25,000 nt of DNA from Prorocentrum cordatum (taxonomy: Eukaryota; Sar; Dinophyceae; Prorocentrales; Prorocentraceae): contig CAUYUJ010016341.1 of the NCBI GenBank assembly GCA_963575745.1, positions 96,423 through 121,422 on the forward strand, read 5' to 3'. A program made the translations under genes and the position numbers. Under the pieces are notes generated by a model. It was given only the letters and a program-made list of their open reading frames with translations, made no database searches and was not told the DNA's origin. Shown in pieces: positions 1-7,707 of this stretch. Within the stretch, counting starts at the first letter, position 1. Each line of letters starts with the position of its first letter.

Positions 1-95
1 CCAAGGGCGGCACCAGAGGCGCCGCCAAGGGGCCCGAACGCCGATCCGAGAAATCCGCGCGGACCTCCGAGTTTTGATGTTTACGTCATTCTTCG
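1..95 (+). repeat. Partial copy of a foldback repeat (right arm)
   Basis: The first ~95 bases align, with substitutions, to the right half of the foldback element at 15132-15225. The best shared block is CCGAGAAATCCGCGCG, preceded in both by a CCARGGGCGGC block. The left arm expected from the complete copy would lie outside the window. No gene is seen here. The alignment was made by eye, so the boundaries are approximate. Confidence 0.6.
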
Positions 96-287
96 ATTCC
101 CAAACGGAGCTTCGGGACTCTCCACGAAGTGGGTCCAAGGGCGACCCACGGCGGCCAGCCGCTGCGGTGCGGGTGGGACCGAGTTGAAGTCTTCGCTGTC
201 GTCGTCGTGCATCAGCGACCGAATCCGCCGAGGCCCCGCGTGCCGGAGGTGACGGGGCGTGCGGGATCCCTGGCCGATCCCGTCTTC

Positions 288-412
288 CACCCCTCCTCTT
301 CCTCCTCCCCCTTAACCCCTCCCTCCTCCTCCTCCTCCTCCCCCTCCCCCTCCTCCTCCTCCTCCTCCTCCTCCTCCTCCCCCTCCTCCTCCTCCTCCTC
401 CTCCTCCCCCGG
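288..412. repeat. (TCC)n / (GGA)n microsatellite
   Basis: Nearly pure TCC repeats with CCCC interruptions. They create long poly-Ser and poly-Glu frames on the two strands, which I treat as artefacts and not as proteins. Confidence 0.95.
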
Positions 413-986
413 CGGGTCCCAGGAGAGGGCACCAGCGGGGGTCCCAGGGGAGGTCCCGCCTTCAGGTTCGGCGGGGCCGGTCATAAGGTCTTCACTCATT
501 TGGGGCGTACCATTATCACTACTTCTCGCTCCTATGAGAGGAGGGGGAACTCGAACTGGAGCTGTGAACATGACAAAGTCAAGCCTCCGAGCGGAAGGGG
601 GGGGAGGAAGGGATGAAGGGTGGCAGGACATCGCCCTCGGCGGAGCGGCGTAGGCCAGCAAGATGAAGTACCACAGCAGAAGCGGGATCACCACCTGCAC
701 AGGCACCCTCTGGCCCCAAGGCGGCATTTGGAAACGACAGGGCCGCGGTCGGCAGGAAGACACAACGATTTTTAAGGGGCCCAGGGACACACAAATAATT
801 ATTCACTTCGTGGAGCTCCCCATATGTGCATCTATTCGCATGGACCTGTCCGCCGTGAATGTCTAGGCGCAAGAGTTTTCGAAAATAGACGGGCTTCAGT
901 TGTGACGGTCTGGTCATGAATCTGACTGCGAATGAATTGGAGTGTGAATGCGCCTCAGTAGTACGAGCGCGTCTCTGCGCATGAGC
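413..986. other. Stretch without a supported gene
   Basis: Unique-looking, GC-rich sequence. Overlapping open frames exist on both strands, but none shows a recognisable domain and all run into the flanking repeats. Nothing here supports a gene call. Confidence 0.5.
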
Positions 987-1092
987 CTGGGGTCTCCTTG
1001 GGCCTCCTGGGGCCTCCTGAAACCTACAGGGGCTTCCTGGGGCCTCCAGGAGCCTCTTGGAGCCTCCTGGGGCCTCCTGGGACCTCCTAGGG
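987..1092. repeat. CCTCCTGGGG-type degenerate minisatellite, block 1
   Basis: Tandem variants of CCTGGGGCCTCCTGGAGCCT with a short unit of about 9-10 bp and many substitutions. A second block of the same type lies at 1381-1632, on the other side of the 53-bp array, so the two blocks bracket it. Confidence 0.85.
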
Positions 1093-1093
1093 A

Positions 1094-1372
1094 GGATTCG
1101 TGCCCCAGGAGAGGCCCAATATATATCAACAGACGTACATAAAACATTGCGGATTGGAGCCACAGGAGAAATATAACCTATAGGAACACACGTAAAACAC
1201 CAAGGACTCGTGCCCCAGGAGAGGCCCAATCCATAGGAACATAAGTAAAACATTTAGGATTGTGTACACAGGCGAAGGACAATATATAGAAGCAAACGTA
1301 AAACATCAAGGATTCGTGCTCCAAGTGAAGCCCAATCGGAGCATACGTAAAACACATGAGATTGGAGCCACT
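1094..1372. repeat. ~53-bp tandem repeat, five to six copies
   Basis: Units begin at 1094, 1151, 1203, 1257, 1310 and 1360 (spacings 57, 52, 54, 53, 50). Each unit starts GGATTSG or GGACTCG and ends near a CGTAAAACA motif. Units 1, 3 and 5 share the CGTGCCCCAGGAGAGGCC variant, while units 2, 4 and 6 resemble each other, which suggests an original dimer of about 106 bp. It is more A+T-rich than its flanks. Confidence 0.85.
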
Positions 1373-1380
1373 CCTGTTGC

Positions 1381-1632
1381 CTTCTGAGGCCTCTTGCTCC
1401 TGGGGCCTCTTGGGGCCTCCTGTTGCCTTCCGAGGCCTCCTGGCGCTTCCTGTGGCCTCCTGGGGCCTCCTGTGGCTTCCTGAGGCCTCCTGGAGCTTCC
1501 TGGGGCCTCCTGGAACCTCTTTGGACATCCTGTGGCCTCTTGAGTCTTTCTGTGGCCTCCTGATGCCTCCTGGGATCTCATGTGGCCTCCTGGGGCCTCC
1601 TGAACCTGTTGGAGCCTCCTGTGGCATCCTAC
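1381..1632. repeat. CCTCCTGGGG-type degenerate minisatellite, block 2
   Basis: About 250 bp of TCCTGKGGCCTCCTG variants, the same family as 987-1092. The open frames on both strands (Pro/Gln/Glu/Gly repeats on one, Leu/Trp/Gly on the other) are consequences of the repeat. Confidence 0.9.
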
Positions 1633-1680
1633 GGAGAATCTGTGCCCACGAGTCTGGCCACCGAAACAGGTAAACCGATC

Positions 1681-2215
1681 GAGACATCCTCAACGTCTGG
1701 CCCACCTGGGGGGTGACCTTGGGCGCCTCGCTCGGGACATCCTCCAAATCTGCTCTCCAAGCGAGGGATGGTGAGACAGAACACAAGCAAACCGCTTGAG
1801 ACATCCCCGCAAGAGCCGCGAACGGGAGCGTGCAATACCCCTGGCGGCCAGGGGTGCTGAAACCAGTGCCCTGCCTGAGACATCCTCACAATCTGCTCTC
1901 CAAGCGAGGGATGGTGAGACAGAAAACAAGCAAACCGCTTGAGACATCCCCACAAAACGGCCACGAACGGAACCGTGCAATACCCCTGGCGGCCCCCCCC
2001 TTTAGGGGTGCTGAAACCAGCGCGCCGCCTGAGACATCCTCACAATCTGCCCTCCAAACGAAGGGTGTTGAGACAGGAAACAAGCAAACCACTTGAGACA
2101 TCCCCACAAAACGGCCGCGAGCGGGACCGTGTCATACCCCTTGGCGGCTCCCCTTCAGGGTGCTGAAACCAGCGCCCCGCCTGAGACATCCTCACAATCT
2201 GCTGTGTGTTGAGTA
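1681..2215. repeat. ~150-bp tandem repeat, three and a half copies
   Basis: GAGACATCCTC starts a unit at 1734 (as GGGACATCCTC), 1877, 2031 and 2183, with periods of 143, 154 and 152. A related GAGACATCCTC is at 1681. Internal landmarks in order are CTCCAAGCGAGGG, GAGACAG, AAGCAAACCRCTTGAGACATCCC, GTGCAATACCCC or a variant, and GGGTGCTGAAACCAG. Units are highly similar with small indels, so amplification looks recent. It also creates phase-shifted similar frames on the minus strand. Confidence 0.9.
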
Positions 2216-2216
2216 A

Positions 2217-2453
2217 GTCAGACAACGAGAAGGTCTGAGTATGAAGAAGTCTGGGTATGAGTGAATCTCAGCATGAGTAAGACTGAGTATGAGTAGGTCT
2301 GAGTATGAGAAGGTCTGAGTATGAGTAAGGTAATATGATCAGGTCTGCGTATGAGTAAATATGTGTATGAGTAAGTCTGTGAATGAGTAGGTCTAAGTAT
2401 GAGGAGGAGGATGAGGAGGATGAGGAGGAGAAGAAGAGGAAGGAGGAGTAGGA
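2217..2453. repeat. ~16-bp GTCTGAGTATGAGTAG array passing into (GGA)n
   Basis: GTCTGAGTATGAGWAG-type units repeat to about 2400 with substitutions, then GAGGAGGATGAGGAGG follows to 2453. The minus-strand frames (Leu/Ser/Tyr/Thr-rich) are repeat shadows. The array begins directly after the last partial unit of the 150-bp repeat. Confidence 0.85.
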
Positions 2454-3290
2454 GGCGTCCAAGTAATAACAAGAACCCCATCTTAGCATATAGGGAAATA
2501 TAGACACATCCTACATAAGGCTCCCAATCTTTTTGAATCTTTTCTTGGATTTCCGTCTTCCCCCTTCTCATATTTCCCAATCTTTTCTAGGGAATCGACA
2601 ATAATTTGTGTCTGTGTGTCCTGAGATTTGCTTGAAGGCCGCGGGGCGTCTCTGCGAAACAAGGAGGTCCTCTTGAACTCGTCAGTCGTGGACCGTGCGC
2701 GCGGGCGCGCGCGATGCTCAGAGATGCGAGGGAAAGCCCACCCTCTTCGCCGCCCCTCCCCCGGCCCGCCTGCGCCCTCCCTCCTCCCTCCGCCCCCTCC
2801 CCGCACCTCCTCTGGGGCCGTCCCGCCTCCGTCCCCCTTCCTGCTCCTCTTTGCGCCTCCCCTTCCCTCCCTCCGCCCTCGGCCGGCCAGCTCCTCCAGC
2901 CTCCCGTCTTCCCCCCGCCGCCCTCCTGCCTTCCGGAGGGGCACTGCTGCAGGGGGGCGGACCAGCTCCGGGGGGGAGCCTCGACCGGGAGTCGGCGCTC
3001 TCCGCCGACCTGGCGCGTGAGCTTCAAGGAGCCTCTCGCAGCTGCGGCCTGCAGCCTGAGCTGTGGCTCTGCTGGGGGTGGGGGGCCTGCGGTGGCTCTG
3101 CCGGTGAAGGGGAGGGGGGCTGCTCCGCCCATGCTCCTGGGCGGGGCTGGTGCACGCGGAGCTCTTCCCAATTCCCACCCCCGGGGCCCGAGAGCCCAAG
3201 CTGGCCGCCAGGTGCTTCCCAGGCGGCTCAAGATGCACCCGAGATGGCCCAGGATGCCCTCCCAGAAAGGCCCGAAGAGGGCCCAAGTTA
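2454..3290. other. Stretch without a supported gene; pyrimidine-rich core
   Basis: The 2740-2960 segment is dominated by CCCTCC/CTCC on the plus strand and opens long low-complexity frames on both strands. Around 3000-3170 the sequence is G-rich. No conserved domain, RNA motif or credible splice-bounded exon was found. Confidence 0.5.
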
Positions 3291-3294
3291 CTGA

Positions 3295-3565
3295 TTTCCT
3301 GCATGCTTTTGAAGGATTTTGGGAGCTTCATTCTTTTCGGCCTTCCGACGGCCCCAGAGGCCCCCAAGATCGCCCCAGAGGCTACCACTATGGCCCCATG
3401 ACGGCCTAAGAGGCTCCGAAGACGGACCCAAGAGATAGCCTCCGAGACGGCCCTGAAGCGCCCCCAGCGTGCTCCCCGACGGCGCAGCGAGGCGCCCGAG
3501 ACGGCGCCCGACGGCGCCCAACGGACCAGGAACGCCCTGAGACAGCCCCCAAAAAGCGTTCCAAG
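3295..3565 (-). repeat. Degenerate GGCCGTCTTGG-type minisatellite, reverse orientation
   Basis: On the minus strand this reads as variants of GGGCCGTCTYGGGGGC, the family seen on the plus strand at 16735-17130 and 17465-17960. At 3300-3355 it adjoins a segment starting (minus strand) GCCGTCGGAAGGCCGAAAA, which also recurs beside the other two blocks. No gene is proposed. Confidence 0.75.
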
Positions 3566-3598
3566 AGGCCCGCGAGAGGCTTAAGGTAGAGGAAAAAC

Positions 3599-3741
3599 AA
3601 CTATGCACATACACCGATTCTGGCCAGGCCCATCCTGAGCCCAGGATCGGTGCATACGCCCTCCTACCTTGGCCAGGAAGGCATATGCACCGATCCTGGG
3701 TCAAAGATGGGCCTTGCCAGGATCGGTGCATGTGCATAGTT
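3599..3741. repeat. Nested palindrome (double hairpin), possible foldback/MITE-like element
   Basis: Left arm 3599-3660 and right arm 3680-3741 are inverted copies with about 54 of 62 positions matching, separated by 19 bases. Each arm is itself a hairpin: ACCGATYCTGG occurs at 3613-3623 and 3689-3699, and its reverse complement CCAGGATCGGT at 3641-3651 and 3717-3727. The outer ends carry AACTATGCACAT and its complement. No flanking target-site duplication was obvious, so calling it a transposable element is inference; the palindrome itself is directly visible. Confidence 0.9.
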
Positions 3742-4477
3742 CTCTTCGCCCGATAAGGACCCACTCACGAGGCCTCCTCCCACGACGGCCCCATAGGCCT
3801 CCGAGCGAACCCTGGCACCATCGGGAGTGTGCCCAGAGCGCCCCGGATCGGCGGCACTGGCCGGAGGCCACCACAATCTAGACGATGGATCGGCCATGGG
3901 CCCGCGATATCGAATCCGCGTGCTCCTGGGCGGGGTGTGCCTACCGAGCCCCTGAGTCTGTTCCGCCCCCCCCCCAGCGTTGACCCTCCCTTCCTCCTGC
4001 CCCTCCGGGGAAGCCAGAAAGTACAAAGACCGCTACCCCCTGGCCCTCTCCTGGGGTGCGTTCTGGCCAAACTTTCGAGTCGAATCCAGCGGCGGCGACG
4101 AGGGCCTCCTACAGGAGGCCTGCGAGGGGGAAAACGGGGGAAGGGTAGCGGTATAGGTGCATTTCCCTCCTCTGACTCTTTCCCTCCCCTCCCCCTTTCC
4201 TCCCCAGGCTCAATGCCCAGGCCAGGAGGATCGGGGACGTGCAAGGGGGGGGGCGTCCAAGAGTGGGGGGTGCAAATCATGGCCCGAGGCATGTGCGCGG
4301 ACCAGGCGGGGTCAGGGCACGCATTGAGATAAGAAGCGGCGCCGTGACATCTGGGAAATATTGGGGCCTCCGCCATGATATCCACTCATACCTAGTCTTA
4401 GGTCGGGCATGTCCTCCTACAGGCTGATTTAGGCAGGAAAACAAGCAATAGTTGAAACATGCTCGAACATTAAAACA
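3742..4477. other. Stretch without a supported gene
   Basis: GC-rich unique sequence with overlapping open frames on both strands and homopolymer runs of C and G (for example near 3967 and 4244). No domain or RNA motif was recognised. Confidence 0.45.
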
Positions 4478-4550
4478 ATAACAGCATCGTCCCCGTATTA
4501 TGTATCAAAAACTATTTCTGAATATTCCTCCTGCAGAAGCCCGACTTCTA
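4478..4550 (+). repeat. Dispersed A+T-richer repeat, copy 1
   Basis: Shares with 19428-19505 the ordered blocks CATCGTCC, AAAACTAT, GAATATTCCTCCTG and GCCCGACTT. The segment is A+T-rich against GC-rich flanks. The copies are diverged and the limits approximate. Confidence 0.6.
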
Positions 4551-5500
4551 CTAACCCCAATCATCCCCCCCCCCGCCAGCGCCGCCCCCAAGAGGAGCGC
4601 GCCGCGGTGCGGCGGCGGCGCCCGCCAGCGCGAGGCAGGACCTCGGTCGCCCGGGCGGGAGCAGGGAGGGGGGGGGGGAGAAGGGGGGTGGCGATCCATC
4701 CTCCCTTCGCTCCGCCTGGCCGGCGCACGCGGCAGGGGCCCGACCACGAGAAGCCCGCCACGGGAGACCCAGCCCTGAGGCCCCAGGACGTCCGCGCGGG
4801 AGCGCCGCGCTCTCCATGGCAGAACCATCGGAGCCCGGGAAGCCCAGGAAGCCCCTGGAGGGGCGGGCAGGGTGCTTCTAGGCACGGGCGCCCACCGCAC
4901 TCCGCGTGCGCCCTTCGGGGCGCCCCTCTCTCTTCCCTGTCTTGCTGCCCTTGCGTCCTTGTTCTTGCGGCGCCAGCCAGACTTTACTTGTTCACCGCAG
5001 CGTTCAGTCGTTTTTTTCTACGCGGGTGCGCTCCAGGCAGCCGCCTCTAGCTGGTCTGGCGTCAAGTAAAAGGGGGGTGGGGGAGTGAAAGCGGAGCTGT
5101 GGAGTTGCAGGTGTGGCGACAGTGTCAGTCACGATCGAACGCTGGGCGGCTAGCGATGGGGGGGAAGTGAGAAGGGGCGGACCTTCTCAAAGGCTCGGAG
5201 GTTCCCCGACCGTCTGAGAAGTTTTCTAAGCTTTCCCCGAAGGCACGGGCAACTTCTCAGAAGGCGCGAGGGTTTCTGAGAAGTCCCGCCGCCTTCTAAG
5301 GCCTTCTCCTTCTCATTTCCCCCCCTCGCTCGCCGCCGAAACACGACAGACTGCCCTGCTGCTTCCTGCCAAGCCCTGCGCCGAACATTCGGCCAAATGC
5401 CACGGATGGTATTCTGTAGATAACCGGTACGGTTACCTGAGGCTGCTCTGGCACACTAGTTAATGAGGTAGAGGCCAAGAATTTCTAGCCAAGTACGTCT
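4551..5500. other. Stretch without a supported gene
   Basis: GC-rich to about 5050, then more mixed. The 5160-5320 part repeats short CTTCTMAG/GAAGGC words with no clear period. No coding or RNA feature could be supported. Confidence 0.45.
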
Positions 5501-5620
5501 TGTAGTTAGAGACGCCGACCCTTGACATCTTGAGCAGCTCTGAGAACCCTTGTTAAGGAATACTGGCTCGAGAACATCGCACAAACACTGGCCGCGCAGG
5601 GCCGTACAAACTCATAACCT

Positions 5621-5877
5621 TTAAACAAGTCTAAGCCTGCGCTTGTCTCCCTCAGCAAGTGGTAGCTCCACTTCGGCACGGATGGCCTCGAGGGTGCCCT
5701 GAAGTATACGCATGCGGACTGCGAAAACCATATGTTCGTTCTGCTGTACTCGTGCACGGGTGGTCTCGGGGAGGCGGGCCAGTCTGGCCCCTTCAGCCGC
5801 GAACTCATCAGCTATGGTGGAACCGTATACAAGAAACCTGGAGGCATGACCGAGCACGATGTGTCTAGCCTCAATGA
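5621..5877 (-). CDS. Protein-like fragment, unrecognised
   Basis: The minus strand stays open from the edge of the (GAT)n array to a TAA at 5621. The ~80 residues read like real protein: a mixed, amphipathic composition (for example ADEFAAEGARLARLPETTRA and MRILQGTLEAIRAEVELPLA) and no simple repeat. I do not recognise a family. Upstream the frame runs through the microsatellite into the U6-like gene, so no true start is visible; it could be a 3' exon, a decayed retroelement piece or chance. The codons favour G/C at third positions less strictly than the 22034 ORF. Not confident enough to assign any function. Confidence 0.3.
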
Positions 5878-5913
5878 GGAGGATGACGATGATGCTGATG
5901 CTGATGCTGATGC

Positions 5914-5978
<65 letters not shown>

Positions 5979-6031
5979 CTGATGCTGATGATGATGAGGA
6001 TGAGGATGAGGATGAGGAGGAGGAGGAGGAG
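5877..6031. repeat. (GAT)n array with GCT/GAG interruptions
   Basis: GATGAC, then GCTGATGCTGAT, then a long pure GAT tract, then GAGGATGAGGAG. It yields poly-Asp on the plus strand and poly-Ile/Ser/His on the minus strand; these frames are not called as genes. It lies immediately downstream of the U6-like gene on the minus strand. Confidence 0.97.
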
Positions 6032-6044
6032 TCGAGCGTGCGGA

Positions 6045-6150
6045 ACAATTGTATACACTTCTCGATTTGTGCGTGTCATCCATGCGCAGGGGCCATGTTA
6101 ATCTTCTCTGTATCGTTCCAATTTTAACGGATGATCCCCGAAGGGAATCC
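6045..6150 (-). ncRNA. U6 spliceosomal snRNA-like gene
   Basis: Read on the minus strand from 6150, the sequence has a 5' stem-loop GGAT-TCCC-TTCG-GGGA-TC-ATCC with a UUCG tetraloop. This is followed by AAAATTGGAACGATACAGAG, AAGATTAACATGG and CCCCTGCGCATGGATGACAC. The ACAGAGA box, the U4/U6-pairing region and the internal stem-loop region are thus recognisable. Two changes stand out against the strongly conserved U6 core as I know it: the catalytic AGC triad (GATTAGCATGG) reads AAC, and CAAGGATGA reads CATGGATGA. A 3' helix ACGCAC/GTGTAT with one mismatch is possible. No run of four or more T marks a Pol III end, so the 3' boundary is approximate, and no TATA-like box is seen in the GGA repeat just upstream. 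It is either a divergent working gene or a pseudogene. Confidence 0.88.
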
Positions 6151-6305
6151 AGGAGGAGGAGGAGGAGGAGGAGGAGGAGGAGGAGGGAATGAGGAGGGAT
6201 GGGGGGGGGAGGAAATGGGGGGGGAGGGGGGCGAGGAGTACGGGAGGAGGGATGGAGAGGAGGAGGGAGTGGCAGAGACGAGGAGGAGGAGGAGGAGGAA
6301 TGATG
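6151..6305. repeat. (GGA)n and G-rich purine tract
   Basis: Pure GGA to about 6187, then GGGGGGAGG-type sequence and again GAGGAGG near 6280-6298. It forms the immediate 5' flank of the U6-like gene on the minus strand. The Gly/Glu/Arg frames are shadows. Confidence 0.9.
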
Positions 6306-6354
6306 ATATCGACCACCCAGGGGGAGTGGGGAGAGGGAGGGCCAGGCCTTATGA

Positions 6355-6560
6355 TGACGCCGCCTCCTCCTTCTCCACCTCGTCCTCCTCGTTCTCGTTG
6401 TGGTCGTCATCGTCGTCCTCCGCCTCATTGTCCTCCTACTCGTCCTCCTCGTCCTGCTCCCGTCTCCTCCTCATCTTCGTCGGCATCCTCGTCCTTTTCG
6501 TCGTCCTTCCCCCCTTCTCCTCCTTCTTCTCCTCCTCCTCCTCCTCTTCCTCCTCCTTCG
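6355..6560. repeat. (TCC/CGT)n pyrimidine-rich tract
   Basis: CTCCTCC, CTCGTCCTCC and TCGTCATCGTC-type triplets with interruptions. The strand bias is opposite to that of the purine tract at 6151-6305, so the two could pair as a very imperfect inverted repeat around about 6330. Confidence 0.85.
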
Positions 6561-6831
6561 AGGGCAGCCCGTTTTGGCGTCCCGCCGACCGAGGCAGAGG
6601 GAAGAGTGGAGGGAGGAGAAGAAACGATGAAAGAGGTGCGATCGAGGATCGAGGCCCGTCGGGCGCGTTTGGCGCGTCTTGGGCCTGATGTGGGCCTCCG
6701 GAGGCCTTCGCACTTCGCAGACATCTGGGGGAAGGGGGAAGGATCAGAGAGAGGGTGCCCGATCGGTCTTACTCTGTCCCTGCTCGCGCTCGTCCGTCTT
6801 GGGGTCGTCTCTCCGGCGGCTACGCCAGGGG

Positions 6832-6948
6832 GCCACGCTGGGAGGCCACGCTGGGAGGTCACGCTGGGAGGCCACGCTGGGAGGCCACGCTTGGAGGCCA
6901 CGCTTGGAGGCCACGCTGGGAGGCCACGCTGGGGGGCCACGCTGGCAC
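6832..6948. repeat. 13-bp tandem array, nine units
   Basis: Nine consecutive 13-bp units of GCCACGCTGGGAG run from 6832 with only single-base variants (GTCACG..., ...CTTGGAG, ...CTGGGGG, ...CTGGCAC). The regular period and low divergence point to recent expansion. Confidence 0.95.
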
Positions 6949-7015
6949 TCTTGGAGGGCTCACCGCAGAGGGGCGGTGTGTCCGTAGCGGTTTCGGTTCA
7001 AATCCCGCTAGCAAC
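6943..7015 (+). other. tRNA-like Pol III B-box sequence (possible tRNA relic or SINE head)
   Basis: GGTTCAAATCC at 6995-7005 fits the tRNA B-box/T-loop consensus and is followed by CGCTAGCAACG, which resembles a tRNA 3' end. TGGCACTCTTGG at 6943-6954 is a weak A-box candidate. I could not fold a cloverleaf: the T stem is interrupted and no matching 5' acceptor strand is present. This is not an intact tRNA gene. Confidence 0.25.
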
Positions 7016-7443
7016 GAGCGCGTCATGGCTTCTAAAAGCGCCGCCAAGCACCCTCTCTCTTATCCGCAGCAGCGGGGGATTAAGTATTAATATTGCTTGC
7101 AATTCTCTGCTTCAAGAAACCCGTTTGTTTGGGCCCCGCGGACCGTCAACAATCGATCCAGGGGGGGAACAGGGGAGGCTGGACCATGGGAGAGGTTCGG
7201 GCAAGTTCTGTTGTGCGGAGCTTGGCGGGGGCGGATGAAGAAAACACAGGGAGGGATGGAGGACGGAGGGTTGATGGAGAAGGAAGAAGGTGGGAGGGGG
7301 AGGCGGGAGGAGGGAGGGGGTGGCTGGGATTCGACGAAGATCCGACCGCCCTTCATCCGCGGGGTGGTATCCTAACAACTTCTTGCGGTTCCGCTGGGCC
7401 CTTTCCGAAAGGCGATGTCCCGCGAAGGGCAACCAACTGAAAG

Positions 7444-7683
7444 GTGACCTGCCGTGCCAATGGACAAGAACCCGCAGGATACGCAAAGGACTGCCTGAGA
7501 CGGGCCCAACCAAAGCCGATGGCCCCTGGAGGCCTCCGCGGGTACGGGCCCCGTCTGAGGGGGGGCACAGGCAGGCGCTGTGATGGGTCCAAGGGTAGGT
7601 CTACAGTTAGCACCTTTGCTTCTGAGCCGACGGCGCTTCTCGGGCCTGCAAGCTGGTCCTTCGCGATCCGGGATCACAGCTGA
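7444..7683 (+). CDS. Small protein-like ORF, unrecognised
   Basis: Seventy-nine codons, opening after a TGA at 7438 and ending at a TGA at 7681. The composition is mixed and not repeat-driven: an N-terminal part with two Cys and basic residues, then a Gly/Pro/Arg-rich centre (APGGLRGYGPRLRGGTGRRC), then a hydrophobic-polar end. No ATG starts the frame (the first codon is GTG), so this would have to be an exon or a decayed fragment. It lies on the opposite strand to, and about 25 bp from, the end of the next ORF. The family was not recognised; a retroelement remnant is possible but unproven. Confidence 0.25.
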   Translation: MTCRANGQEPAGYAKDCLRRAQPKPMAPGGLRGYGPRLRGGTGRRCDGSKGRSTVSTFASEPTALLGPASWSFAIRDHS

Positions 7684-7707
7684 TGCACCAGACCTGTCCA
7701 GGGCATC

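Noticed and set aside
2483-3388. 301-codon minus-strand ORF, with overlapping frames on the plus strand
   Set aside because: Basic, Gly/Arg/Pro-rich and matched by equally long frames on the opposite strand in GC-rich DNA; no recognisable motif.
5859-6079. Poly-Asp, poly-Met, poly-Ser, poly-Ile and poly-His proteins
   Set aside because: All six frames of (GAT)n are open, so the frames carry no coding evidence.
6189-7238. 349-codon plus-strand ORF
   Set aside because: It runs through purine and pyrimidine tracts and the 13-bp array, with no domain; composition and repeats explain its length.
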